From: Scheffersomyces stipitis CBS 6054
Taxonomy: Eukaryota; Ascomycota; Pichiomycetes; Serinales; Debaryomycetaceae
NCBI RefSeq assembly: GCF_000209165.1
Contig: NC_009044.1
Location: forward strand, 310,001 to 374,000
DNA: 64,000 bases
Reading direction: 5' to 3'
Position numbers and translations under genes: made by a program. Shown in pieces: positions 30,514-40,826 of the stretch (its first letter is position 1; every line of letters starts with the position of its first letter). Below the pieces are notes generated by a model. That model was given only the letters and a program-made list of their open reading frames with translations, was not told where the DNA came from and did not search any database.

Positions 30514-33426
30514 ATGGTTGTCTCTATCACAGAGCAGAAACAGATTCTCCAGAGCTGTCTCTCGGCGATTAAGCACCAGTCTAATCTAATGAAACAATGC
30601 CTCAACGAGAACAACATTCTTCAGGCTCTCAAGCATTGCTCCAACTTCCTCAACGAGCTACGGACCAATCAGTTAACACCAAAACAATACTACGAGTTGT
30701 ATATCGCTGTTTTTGACTCTCTTGAAACCCTCCTGAACCATTTACTCAACTCGCACAATCTCAAACAGCACAAGCTTGAGAAGAGACAAGCTGCTTTGGA
30801 TAGCACCTCAACTTCAGACAAAAATGCCGATGATAAAAGCACTACTCATAAAAATGTTAAAAATGGTGATGAAATTTCAAAAAATGCTGTTGGAAAAAGT
30901 GCTACGACTCCATTCCTTGCAGATTTGTACGAGCTTGTTCAATACTCCGGCAACATCGTACCCCGTCTCTATATGATGATCGTCATTGGCACAACATATA
31001 TGTCGACGAAAGGAGCTCCTGGCAAAGAGATCATGAAAGATATGATCGAGATGTGTCGTGGAGTACAGCATCCTATTCGAGGCTTGTTTTTGCGTTACTA
31101 CTTGTCGCAGAGAACGAAGCATTTGCTTCCGTTTCTGAACGCCAATGACTTCAACGACACTGTAGAGTTTCTCATTTCCAACTTCATCGAGATGAACAAG
31201 TTGTGGGTGCGTTTGCAACACCAGGGTCATTCGTCGGAACGTGAGTTGAGATACAGAGAGAGAAAGGAATTGAAGATCTTGGTAGGTTCCAACTTGGTCA
31301 GATTATCGCAAGTCATTGACGATTACAACGGCGACGAAACCTACTCCAGCATCAAGTATTACCAGGATAAAGTATTTCCTACCATCACAGAACAGATTAT
31401 TCAGTGTCGTGATCATCTTGCCCAGAGCTATTTGATTGACGTTTTGATCCAGATCTTTCCTGATGACTTTCACTTTGCCACGTTGGACAGCTTGCTTAGT
31501 GATGTTTTCCTCAATTTGCATCCGTTGTTGAAGAAGAGCGAGTTGGTAGCCACGTTGATCGAGAGATTCATCACCTATCACAAATTTGAGTCCGATATGT
31601 CTACAAGTGAGATCAAGGAGCTTTCTTTGGAAAGCGATGAGAAACAGAAAAAGATTAAAACGACTATTGATTCCACGCAATTGTTCAATTCTTTCTGGAA
31701 ATTCTACTTGAAATTGTATGAATTAGATCCACAATTACCTTCAGAAGAGCATTCTGAGTTGCTACAATCGTTTATTAGATTGTCGTTAACGTACGATCCT
31801 AACAACTACCAAAACTTGGATGTAGTCTACAAATTTGCTACTGAGAAAGAGGGCCAAATCAAGGCTAATGCCGAGAATGATGATATTTGGTTGCAATTGT
31901 TGATTGTTCCTATTCGTCACTTTGATTCCATCAAGACCTTGTTCAAGTTGCCCTTCTTCCACGAGTTCTATTTGAAGTTGTCCAACAAACAGCACCAGAA
32001 ACAGATATCGTTAGAAATCATCAACAAATTGCTAGGAATAACTACCTATGGAGATGAAGATGGTAATACCGTCCAAGAGATTCACGAGCCGGAGACTTTC
32101 ACCACCACTGAAGAGGTAGACGGGATTTTCAAGTACTTATTGGTCTTGATCAAAGATTCTGACAAGCAAAACAGTACCTCCAAGAACTTGGGGGTCACAA
32201 AGAGCATAACCATCAACAAAGGAGAAAATGTGATTTCGCATGAGTTCTTGAGCAACCAGGAGAAGATCTGTAAAGTTATTCATTTAATTGAAAACCCCAG
32301 TGATCCTTTTAAGAACTTGTCCAATTTAATGTACGCCAGAAAGAAGTACTTGAACAAGAACTTTGATAACATCATATACACCTATCCAACTTTGATCTCA
32401 CGGATCTTGTACAAATTGAAGATTGTTGGTTATGCTAATTTGAGACAGCAGAAGAAGAAGAAGAACACTGAGGCCAGCCAAGACTTGATGATCACTTCCA
32501 ACTTTAAAAATTTATCTATAATAATTGATGAGTTGTACCAATACCATGCTGAATTCAACTCAGAATTGATTCTCAAGATTTATCTTAATGCTGCTTCAGT
32601 TGCTGACCAGTTGAAACAAGAATCAATTTGCTACGAATTGTACACGCAGTGTTTCATTGTATATGAAGAAAACTTGATTCTTGGATCCAGTCTGTACCAA
32701 CAACATATCAATCCTCACGACTCGCTTGCTGGAGGTTCGTTGCAATATCAATCCATTATACATGTAGCCAACAAACTAGTTTCTGCTCGTTATTTCAACA
32801 AGGAGAACTACGAGAACTTGATAACAAAGTTGACGTTGTATGGATCGAAATTATTGAAAAAACAGGACCAATGCAGAGCTGTCTATTCTTGCTCCCATTT
32901 GTGGTGGTGGTGCGAATTGCTCATTGAGCATGGAGAAAAGTCGCCTACTGTCCAACCAGAGGCTGCAAAAGAGAAACTGGCAAAGGAAAATATACAAAAA
33001 GATGAGGACCAGTCATCCAGAGATCGCGAAGAGGCTGATGATGAAGAAGATGAAATTGAGTTGTATCGTGACGCGAAGAGAGTCTTGGAGTGTTTACAGA
33101 AGTCTCTCAGAGTGGCAGATTCGTGTATGGATCCCTATTTGCTGTTGAAGCTCTTCGTTGAGATCTTGAACCAATGTCTAATTTTCAATATTTACGGAAA
33201 TGCATTGGCTGATTCACGCTACATAAATGGACTCATCGACTTGATTAGAACAAACATCGATAATCTTCGTGATGACGACAACAATGCAAAGACAGATGCT
33301 GCAGACGAGGAGGATGACAAAGAGGCTCGTTTGTTTAAACAGAGTGTAGGCTATTTTGAACGCACCTTGTCTTACATAAGAGACCAACAGGAAGTGGAAA
33401 ATCGATTTGAGGGGATTGTCGTGTGA
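30514..33426 (+). CDS. VPS35: Retromer subunit Vps35
   Basis: The 970-aa alpha-solenoid protein has the retromer cargo-core signature PRLYMM (residues 150-155, the Vps26-binding PRLYL motif), followed by DMIEMCRGVQHPIRGLFLRY and MNKLWVRLQHQG, which are nearly invariant in Vps35. With Vps26 and Vps29 it retrieves Vps10 and other cargo from endosomes to Golgi. A Lys/Asp-rich insertion at about residues 88-125 and an acidic stretch near 830-850 are lineage-specific. Length is close to the 944 aa of S. cerevisiae. The C-terminal MDPYL-CTG-LKLFVEILN reads better with CTG as a polar residue. Confidence 0.96.
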   Translation: MVVSITEQKQILQSCLSAIKHQSNLMKQCLNENNILQALKHCSNFLNELRTNQLTPKQYYELYIAVFDSLETLLNHLLNSHNLKQHKLEKRQAALDSTSTSDKNADDKSTTHKNVKNGDEISKNAVGKSATTPFLADLYELVQYSGNIVPRLYMMIVIGTTYMSTKGAPGKEIMKDMIEMCRGVQHPIRGLFLRYYLSQRTKHLLPFLNANDFNDTVEFLISNFIEMNKLWVRLQHQGHSSERELRYRERKELKILVGSNLVRLSQVIDDYNGDETYSSIKYYQDKVFPTITEQIIQCRDHLAQSYLIDVLIQIFPDDFHFATLDSLLSDVFLNLHPLLKKSELVATLIERFITYHKFESDMSTSEIKELSLESDEKQKKIKTTIDSTQLFNSFWKFYLKLYELDPQLPSEEHSELLQSFIRLSLTYDPNNYQNLDVVYKFATEKEGQIKANAENDDIWLQLLIVPIRHFDSIKTLFKLPFFHEFYLKLSNKQHQKQISLEIINKLLGITTYGDEDGNTVQEIHEPETFTTTEEVDGIFKYLLVLIKDSDKQNSTSKNLGVTKSITINKGENVISHEFLSNQEKICKVIHLIENPSDPFKNLSNLMYARKKYLNKNFDNIIYTYPTLISRILYKLKIVGYANLRQQKKKKNTEASQDLMITSNFKNLSIIIDELYQYHAEFNSELILKIYLNAASVADQLKQESICYELYTQCFIVYEENLILGSSLYQQHINPHDSLAGGSLQYQSIIHVANKLVSARYFNKENYENLITKLTLYGSKLLKKQDQCRAVYSCSHLWWWCELLIEHGEKSPTVQPEAAKEKLAKENIQKDEDQSSRDREEADDEEDEIELYRDAKRVLECLQKSLRVADSCMDPYLLLKLFVEILNQCLIFNIYGNALADSRYINGLIDLIRTNIDNLRDDDNNAKTDAADEEDDKEARLFKQSVGYFERTLSYIRDQQEVENRFEGIVV

Positions 33427-34623
33427 ATTTATGAAACGGCTTTGCAAGACCAAGCACTGCTATGTCTTTGATAGAGGTATGAGATTACAACTATACTACA
33501 CTTTACTATACTATATAGCAAATACAGGAACTATTGGCCTTTTATTTCTCTTAAAGCTTTACAACTTTGTGAAAAAGCAGGATATCTAGGGGACGGTAAG
33601 AACACATCACTGTATTGGCTCTATAGTTTTCTACATTTGAATGTCTACCAGACCTTGCTTTATGCTCTGGAAAGTAACAGCAATAAAGCGCCTTTTCAAG
33701 ATTTCGCAGCCCCTAATATTCCTGACTAATATGCACGCTGCAATTCGTAGAAAAATCCGTACCGCTGATCAAATGGGGCTCCGGAAAAGTGCAACCCAAA
33801 GCATCGGAGTAGAGTTCACTGGCCGGATATTTGCCAGAAAGTTGTGAAACGCCTAAAAAGGTTCAAAAGGCTCAAAGGAATTCGAAGACTTCAAGACTAT
33901 CCGACGATAGCAGCTTTCAGTTCCACCGCCGAAACCGCTGGGAGAACTACAAGACAAAATTACAGGAAGATAGGAGCATTGGGAGTCTCAGATTTGTAAT
34001 TCCGAAACTTACAAGATTCGTACCACACAAATTACGTATACAAAGTTGACTAAGCATTTTTTTACGAAGCTTGGTGATGTACGAATCTTGGTGAAGTGTT
34101 GAGCTCATCTCCACTTCATTATCTACAAATGTTCACCAAAGAGGGCCCAATGGAAGCACCCTTAGAACCGAGAAGCCAGTAACTGTTCCTCGGAATTTCC
34201 TCAATTCGGTATTTCTCCTTTCATCGGTTGTGCCGAAGTGGGGCATCTTCGGATTCCGACTTCTTCTATGGAAATGCGCCAAACTGTTTACTGGTTGGAT
34301 CACGTGATTGATTCAACCGGTTTTGCTTCCCCACATTTGGGAGTCAGTTCTCGGTAAGGTGGTGGCCCGAAGATTGAACAGTCGCTTCAGATATTCTATT
34401 CCCGTTGGTGAGTGCAAGCTGAGGTTGTGCAGTTGATATAAAGTCAAGGATTTCTTCCGCGAAAGTCAATTTTTATTGAAAATCCGTAGATCCCTTCAGA
34501 AGAGTATCCGGGGAAATACACGTAGATTTTAGGTGAGAAATTTCATCGCATCAATTCCATAAAAACTCGCCAACCACCTTTCGTATTTGATCCAGCTCAA
34601 AAGTTGTTAGTGATTGTTCAACC
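33427..34623. promoter_or_regulatory. FAA2 upstream region with CCTCGG and CACGTG sites
   Basis: No gene is seen. CCTCGG, the Far/Ctf1-type fatty-acid element, is at 34188-34193, 431 bp upstream of FAA2. ATCACGTGAT at 34299-34308 is a palindromic E-box. GATATAAAG near 34434 is a likely TATA. Confidence 0.45.
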
Positions 34624-36885
34624 ATGTCTTTACCATCGGTATATAGCGCAGACAAACGTAACATTTTTGCTCCAGATGACTCTATTTTCGTCTTAAAAGA
34701 CGTTCCTCAAGGGACAGAGCCGTTCGACTTGTTCAATCGAGTCTTACCAATAGCCGGAGAATACACCAAGGAGTCAGTAGCCGTTCCCGGAACCCAAGAG
34801 CCTGGTTACTCTGCCATCTACAGAAACAGGGCTTTTCCTAATGGAATCAAGCATTCGATTGTTCCTAGTCTAAAGACCTACCATGACTACTTTGAAGCCT
34901 CTGCTAGATACCATGCTGATCTTCCTTGTTTCGGGTACCGTAAGCACGACTACGTCAACAATGTTTCCGAGTTGGAATACACGACATTTTCGTTCTCTGA
35001 AGTTAACCAGATGAAGAAAGAGCTTGGATCGGGGTTGTTGTACTTGTTGAACACGAATCCGTACAAGGATAGCTCCAAGTATACCTCCCATGCTAAGATA
35101 GACTCTCACCGTGACAATTTCAGACTGTTCGACCACGCCAACCACTCGTTTGTGTTGACAATCTTTTCATCCAATAGATGGGAATGGGTTCTTACCGATA
35201 TCATGTGTTCTTCCTTTTCTATCACTAGTACTGCTTTGTATGATACTTTGGGTCCTAAAGCCTCGGAGTACATTTTGGAATTGACCGAATCTCCAGTAAT
35301 TGTAGCTACTAAGAACCACATTAAAGCATTGATTGACTTGAAGAAACTGTACCCAGACAAATTGGGGCAGATTATTTCAATCATTTCTATTGATCCTTTG
35401 TTGCCCAGCGAAGGTAACTTGCGCAAATTGGCTCGGGAGAACAATATCACTTTGTTTGACTTTGATCAGGTACTCAGCCTAGGTAAAATATTCCCTCACG
35501 AGCAACTACCCCCAAGCCCAGAGACCTTGTATACCATTAGTTTCACCTCGGGAACTACTGGTGCCAACCCTAAGGGTGTGATGTTGTTGCAGAGAACAGC
35601 CACAGCAGGAATCACCTTCATGTTGGTACAACTTCCGCATTTCACAAGTGGTAGATCTTTCTGTTTCTTGCCTTTGGCTCACATTTTTGAAAGACAAGCC
35701 TCCGCTTTCTGTTTGACATTTGGTTGCTGTATAGGTTTCCCTCGTTATGGTGGAAATCCTTTGACTCTCATCGAAGATTTGAAGATTTGGAAGCCCAATA
35801 TCATGTCGAATGTGCCTCGTATCTACACCAAGTTGGAAGCTAGTTTGAAGAATGCCACTCTTGAGTCAGACTCCGCTATCACAAGAGCTATCTTCAACAA
35901 GATCTTCGACTACAAGATGAAAATTCATGAAGAAAAAGACGATGACAAGGGTAACCACATAGTCTACGATCTCTTTATCTCTAAATTGCGTAGCTCGTTG
36001 GGTTTCGACAACATGGATATGGTGATTACTGGTTCTGCTCCTATCGCTGTTCACACCGTTAAGTTCTTGAAAGCTGCCCTCAACACCGGAGTAGCCCAAG
36101 GATATGGGTTAACCGAATCGTTTGCTGGTTTTGCCATTGGCAATGGATTCGACAAAAAGCCGGGATCCTGTGGTCCAACTGGTGTAACTACGGAAATGAG
36201 GGTTCGAGAATTGCCAGAAATGGGATATCATGCCAACGACAGAGGCGGTCCTCGTGGTGAATTGTTATTGAGAGGCCCACAAATAACTCCCGGTTACTTC
36301 AAGAACGACGAAGAAACAGCCAAATCCTTTGATGAGGATGGTTGGTTCAAGACAGGCGATGTAGCTCAGATCTCTACGGATGGTAAATTGACTCTAATCG
36401 ATCGTGTCAAGAACTTTTTCAAGTTAGCACAAGGTGAATATGTCACACCAGAAAAGATCGAGAACTTGTACTTATCTCAAAACCCTATCTTGACACAATG
36501 TTATACACACGGAGATTCTTTGAGACACTACTTGGTAGGTGTCGTTGGTCTTGACCAGCAGTTGGCTGCGCAATTCTTGGTGGAAAAGTGTAACATCAAG
36601 CCTGAGCAATTGCAAACACCACAAGACATCTTGGACCAGTGCAACAAGGTCGAGGTCAAGACTCAAATCTTGAAGTACTTGAACTCCAGCATCGACAGCA
36701 AGCTCCAAGGATTTGAAAAATTACATAACATCTATATCGAATTTGAGCCTTTGAGGTTAGATAGAGACGTTGTCACTCCTACCTTGAAGTTGAAGAGACC
36801 TGTTGCCCAGAAGTTCTTTGCTGAGCAAATCAACAATATGTATGGCGAAGGCTCGTTGATCAAGGCAGGCGTTGGAAAGTTGTGA
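34624..36885 (+). CDS. FAA2: Peroxisomal medium/long-chain acyl-CoA synthetase, Faa2-like
   Basis: The 753-aa adenylate-forming enzyme activates fatty acids to acyl-CoA. The P-loop YTISFTSGTTGANPKG is at residues 303-318. QGYGLTESFAG is the A5 region, DGWFKTGDVA the adenylate-binding Asp region, and DRVKNFFKLAQGEYVTPEKIEN holds the hinge. Overall similarity, including TALYDTLGP and the final GFEKLHNIYIEFEPL block, is to S. cerevisiae Faa2 rather than Faa1/4. The C-terminus GKL is a plausible PTS1 variant, so peroxisomal location is inferred. The P-loop has one extra residue (AN before PKG) compared with the usual TTG-x-PKG spacing. Confidence 0.92.
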   Translation: MSLPSVYSADKRNIFAPDDSIFVLKDVPQGTEPFDLFNRVLPIAGEYTKESVAVPGTQEPGYSAIYRNRAFPNGIKHSIVPSLKTYHDYFEASARYHADLPCFGYRKHDYVNNVSELEYTTFSFSEVNQMKKELGSGLLYLLNTNPYKDSSKYTSHAKIDSHRDNFRLFDHANHSFVLTIFSSNRWEWVLTDIMCSSFSITSTALYDTLGPKASEYILELTESPVIVATKNHIKALIDLKKLYPDKLGQIISIISIDPLLPSEGNLRKLARENNITLFDFDQVLSLGKIFPHEQLPPSPETLYTISFTSGTTGANPKGVMLLQRTATAGITFMLVQLPHFTSGRSFCFLPLAHIFERQASAFCLTFGCCIGFPRYGGNPLTLIEDLKIWKPNIMSNVPRIYTKLEASLKNATLESDSAITRAIFNKIFDYKMKIHEEKDDDKGNHIVYDLFISKLRSSLGFDNMDMVITGSAPIAVHTVKFLKAALNTGVAQGYGLTESFAGFAIGNGFDKKPGSCGPTGVTTEMRVRELPEMGYHANDRGGPRGELLLRGPQITPGYFKNDEETAKSFDEDGWFKTGDVAQISTDGKLTLIDRVKNFFKLAQGEYVTPEKIENLYLSQNPILTQCYTHGDSLRHYLVGVVGLDQQLAAQFLVEKCNIKPEQLQTPQDILDQCNKVEVKTQILKYLNSSIDSKLQGFEKLHNIYIEFEPLRLDRDVVTPTLKLKRPVAQKFFAEQINNMYGEGSLIKAGVGKL

Positions 36886-37525
36886 TACTTCAAGTTATTT
36901 ATATATATTTGTCTGAACGTGATATTTAAAATTGCATGATTTGTTCGTATGGCTGCGAAATTTTTGAAAAACACAAAATCTAAAGTTATTGAAAAAATTG
37001 AAATTTGATAAGTTAAATGCTTCGGAAAAATTTTCTACTTCATCGAAATTCCCCAGATGTTGTTTAAAGAGTTGCTTATACTAGATAGACCTTTTCCGAA
37101 ACTTGCCAGAGTTTTCAACCACTCGCACTTAGTATCTCCGAATCTCTCTTATCTTTGAAACTCTTAAACCGTGTATGTCCGCTACTTTACAATCTCGTAT
37201 TGCAATCGAACACGGCACTTCAGAATGTACACAAAATTATACGTGTTTAAGACTCAATCTCAATTTCTAAGAATAACATTTGAATGAGGCTTTAAGCCAT
37301 GGGACGCCTGTTCGGGCAACCCCAGTACTAAACCAGGTTAGCTGATTTTGAACGGGACACACTTTCCTAATAACCAGAGACCATAGCCCAGTCCTGTGGC
37401 TTAAGAAAATGAAATAGTGGTACACGACCTGGATTTCTCGCTAGAATAGTCAATATAAGGGGCTAGACGATGCTTCTATAAAAACAGTGGCATAGTCTAG
37501 AAATTTCTGAAAAACGCTGGTCGTC
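36886..37525. other. Spacer and promoter of the PNGase A-like gene
   Basis: 640 bp without a gene. TATAAAAA at 37477-37484, 42 bp upstream of the ATG, and CAATATAAGG near 37451 are candidate TATA elements. Confidence 0.5.
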
Positions 37526-40500
37526 ATGAGTCACATAGCTAGAGACTTTTCAGTTTGGAATATGTTGATGTTCGGCACAGCCCGGGCACCGGCAGACGAA
37601 GAGCAACACCTAGTAGATGCTAACAACAGCCAGAATGATAATGAGAAAGAAAATGACATTGTAAATGAAAACGACTACGAAATCGTAAAGGGATATGAAA
37701 TTTTAGATGAAAAGACCCAACTTCCTGAATACGAAGACAAGAATGAATGCCCTGAAGAAAAGAAGGAATATCATTATGTCATGAACAATTACGACTTAGA
37801 GAAGGATATCGGTTTTGTTGAAACTGTGAAGTTTCTGAATGACCAAGACGATGGTGATTCAGAAGAAATGCCTCCCAAGCCCAAGAAGAAGAGTTTTCTG
37901 ATGTTGTTGGTCTTGTTTGCACTTGTTGCACTTATGTTCCACTTCCACCTTATCTTTGACTATCAACACAACATCAACTTCAAGAATACGCCTTCCCACG
38001 AAGTACCCTTCAAACATATCTCCAGTAATTTGTTCATTATTGACGATTTGCAAACACAAGATGACGAATCCACGGAAGGACACAAGTCTAAGCCAAAGCC
38101 TCACGAAATCATTGCAGTAGGCTTTCCTAAGCGTAACTACACGCGTGAGCCTGTCTATCTGACCGTCTTGGTTGACCACAAATTTGGAAACTCCTGGGGG
38201 GAGCCAGCAGTTGTAGACTATACTCCACCAGTAGATATCGAATACGACGCTGTCTTCTTGAAGTTGAAGACTTCTGTAGATGGAGTTCAGTACGACAGAT
38301 TAGCCAATGTATTCCTTAATGGAGTCCAGATCTGGAGAACATCTACCATTGAACCAGGTGGACGCCCAGTGTACTCTCAATATACAAAGGACGTTTCCAC
38401 GTACTTGTCCTTATTCCGGAAGAGTGGCAAGTTCATCTTCCAGTTGGACAACATCTTGACTGATAGATTAACCGGTGAGTTTAAGGTGGAATTGACCGTA
38501 GAGTACTTCAATTTCAACAAACGCCACTACAGCAAGATTAACCCGGAGAATGCCCATGAGAACTTTAACGGTGACTATTCTGTTCTTTCTACGGCAAAGC
38601 CAGCTGATGCAGTCCATCCTTTGGTTGTTGCTGAGAACAAGCATGATCTTCCTTTATCTCATCTTTCTACAAAAAAGCTTCAGCTTGAATTGCCTATTGT
38701 TCCCGTAAACACCACCAGATTGAGACTTGCCATCTTCACATCTGGTAATGCCGCAGAGGAATTCTGGTACACCAACGTCTTAGACAAGTACGCGGATAAG
38801 TTCATTGACAAACACATTTTTGATCGTCATGGTCCAGTTAGGATCGTCAATGTCTTTTTCAACGGAGAAAAGATCGCTGCCCAAACTCCTGAACCCGTCA
38901 TCTTCACTGGAGGAATCTCTCCAGCCTTGTGGAATGGCGTTGTTTCCAACTCAGCCTTCGATGTTCCTGCTATTGAAGTAGATGTCTCGGGATTATTGCC
39001 TTTCTTGTGGACATCCCAGAAACTTGAAGACAGAAGATTGGAGATTGAGATCAGTAACGGTCTCGGCGAAACGGGACATGCTGACTCTAATGAAGTTGGA
39101 AGAGACTGGATTACTTCTGCCAGTTTATTGACCTATGAAAACAGTGAGGTTGTAGCTGCTACTGGTGAAGTTCTTTCTATTGACCACAACAACAGAGGAA
39201 GTGTAGTTGCTTTTGCTCCACCATTTACAGGCTCAATTCTGCAAATTGTCAACGGTATCTTCAGTGGACAGTTGATTAGTAAATTTTCTCTCACTTTGGG
39301 TAATGGCAAGATCTTGAACACTACGATTGCTTCCTACACTAAGGGTGAGGTTTCTAATGTTCAGCACTACTCTAACTTTGGAAGTGGGCAATCAGTGGTC
39401 CATGTGGGCCACAGCGTTAAGTCGTTGATTATAACTGATGATGACATTCCTTCAGAGACTAAACCAGATGTAGAAAGTGATGACCATAGAGATTACGAGG
39501 TGCGCAGAGGACATAGTCTATACGGCGGAAAAATGGCACACGAAGAATTTGAGCTTCCTGCCAATACAATCCACTCCGTTAATGTTTCCTTGAGCTATCC
39601 ATTGGTTCTTCGCTTGACAGAGAGCAACTGGTCGATTGGCCCAGGTGAATTCGAGACCAAATATAACGTCAAGTTGGTTACCAGCAGACATGCTGATATC
39701 CTGTTTAATGGAAACCATTCGTTGAGTTTCCTGTACGACCAGAATGGTACCTCTGAGTACTTCATAAACAAGAAGGGTAACCATGGATTTGGAGCGTTGA
39801 CTTCGAAATTCGGTTTCAAGTACAAGAACGACGACGGCAAGTTCAAGATCTCAAGAAGAGTTGAAGCCGTGAACGGCACAGTTGTTCTGGATGAATCTAA
39901 GAAACATGGGTTTGATGATGAACGCTTAAGTATTTCCCAAGGAGGAGGTCGTGATGGTGTTGATCGCGGCGTACACCGTGGTGTTGTACGTGGCAGATAC
40001 CGTGGCGTTGGAATGTTCAACTTGGTGGAAAAATATCTAGACCATGTTTTCCCAGTTTCAAGTACTCAGAAGGATATTGAACAGAACTTGGATTTTATAT
40101 TTGCTTTACTCTTTGTAAAGGTCCGTGATGATGATGGATCAGGCAATGCGAGACATCGTCTCCGTCCAGGCTGTGGTTCTTCAAAGCATACGAGTAACAG
40201 ATTTCATGGACTGAATCGTCTCAGATTAAAGTTGAGCAAAATGGTCCATAAAGTGGGTCTGAAAGTGAATGCTGAGCACAGACTCAAAACGGCTATCTAC
40301 TACAAGAAATCTGAGAATAAAAAGAACGAAGCTAAACATATGGATCATAAAAATCAGAAAGGCAGACACAACAAAGACCATGAACACAAAAATCATGATC
40401 AACATGACCATCACAGTTTTGTTTCTAGATTAATTTTCAGATTACGTCACACTCTCTTCCGCAAGTTGAGAAAGGTCAATCGTTACCTTTCTGGAAAGAA

Positions 40501-40654
40501 TTGCAACTCAATGGATCAGTCTCGTAGAAGGGTACTTGCGATGAAAATGGATCAATCTCGTAAAAGAGTACATGCGATCAAAGAGAAGAATAGAATGCAT
40601 CGTGCAGGCAAGGTTTATGCAAAGATGAATATGGACCTTCCAAGGAACAAGTAG
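37526..40654 (+). CDS. Membrane-anchored PNGase A-like glycoamidase with a long basic C-terminal tail
   Basis: The 1042-aa protein has an acidic N-terminal cytosolic region (1-115), a Lys-rich stop and one membrane segment (about 123-145), as in a type II protein. The lumenal or exterior part carries the peptide-N-glycosidase A family domain from about residue 210: VLVDHKFGNSWGEPAVVDYT, LANVFLNGVQIWRTST, and EVDVSGLLPFLW further on. The family cleaves N-glycans from glycopeptides; activity here is inferred. After the domain comes an RG-rich stretch (39943-40011) and a roughly 200-residue basic tail with a Lys/His/Asp-rich segment (40306-40422) and a duplicated MDQSRxRV unit. The tail has no counterpart I know. 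Confidence 0.8.
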   Translation: MSHIARDFSVWNMLMFGTARAPADEEQHLVDANNSQNDNEKENDIVNENDYEIVKGYEILDEKTQLPEYEDKNECPEEKKEYHYVMNNYDLEKDIGFVETVKFLNDQDDGDSEEMPPKPKKKSFLMLLVLFALVALMFHFHLIFDYQHNINFKNTPSHEVPFKHISSNLFIIDDLQTQDDESTEGHKSKPKPHEIIAVGFPKRNYTREPVYLTVLVDHKFGNSWGEPAVVDYTPPVDIEYDAVFLKLKTSVDGVQYDRLANVFLNGVQIWRTSTIEPGGRPVYSQYTKDVSTYLSLFRKSGKFIFQLDNILTDRLTGEFKVELTVEYFNFNKRHYSKINPENAHENFNGDYSVLSTAKPADAVHPLVVAENKHDLPLSHLSTKKLQLELPIVPVNTTRLRLAIFTSGNAAEEFWYTNVLDKYADKFIDKHIFDRHGPVRIVNVFFNGEKIAAQTPEPVIFTGGISPALWNGVVSNSAFDVPAIEVDVSGLLPFLWTSQKLEDRRLEIEISNGLGETGHADSNEVGRDWITSASLLTYENSEVVAATGEVLSIDHNNRGSVVAFAPPFTGSILQIVNGIFSGQLISKFSLTLGNGKILNTTIASYTKGEVSNVQHYSNFGSGQSVVHVGHSVKSLIITDDDIPSETKPDVESDDHRDYEVRRGHSLYGGKMAHEEFELPANTIHSVNVSLSYPLVLRLTESNWSIGPGEFETKYNVKLVTSRHADILFNGNHSLSFLYDQNGTSEYFINKKGNHGFGALTSKFGFKYKNDDGKFKISRRVEAVNGTVVLDESKKHGFDDERLSISQGGGRDGVDRGVHRGVVRGRYRGVGMFNLVEKYLDHVFPVSSTQKDIEQNLDFIFALLFVKVRDDDGSGNARHRLRPGCGSSKHTSNRFHGLNRLRLKLSKMVHKVGLKVNAEHRLKTAIYYKKSENKKNEAKHMDHKNQKGRHNKDHEHKNHDQHDHHSFVSRLIFRLRHTLFRKLRKVNRYLSGKNCNSMDQSRRRVLAMKMDQSRKRVHAIKEKNRMHRAGKVYAKMNMDLPRNK

Positions 40655-40826
40655 TGAACGAGGAAGTACAAGTTTGTCGAGCTTTTCATTTAGTGTTTGT
40701 TTGATTTTAAGGCCAATAGTTAATTTCAAGATTAAAATGGTTAATCTTTAGTGAATGTTTAGTGAATTTTTAGTAACTGTTTAGTGAATGCTATTTAAAT
40801 GCTATGTATTGATATTTAAGTGTATC

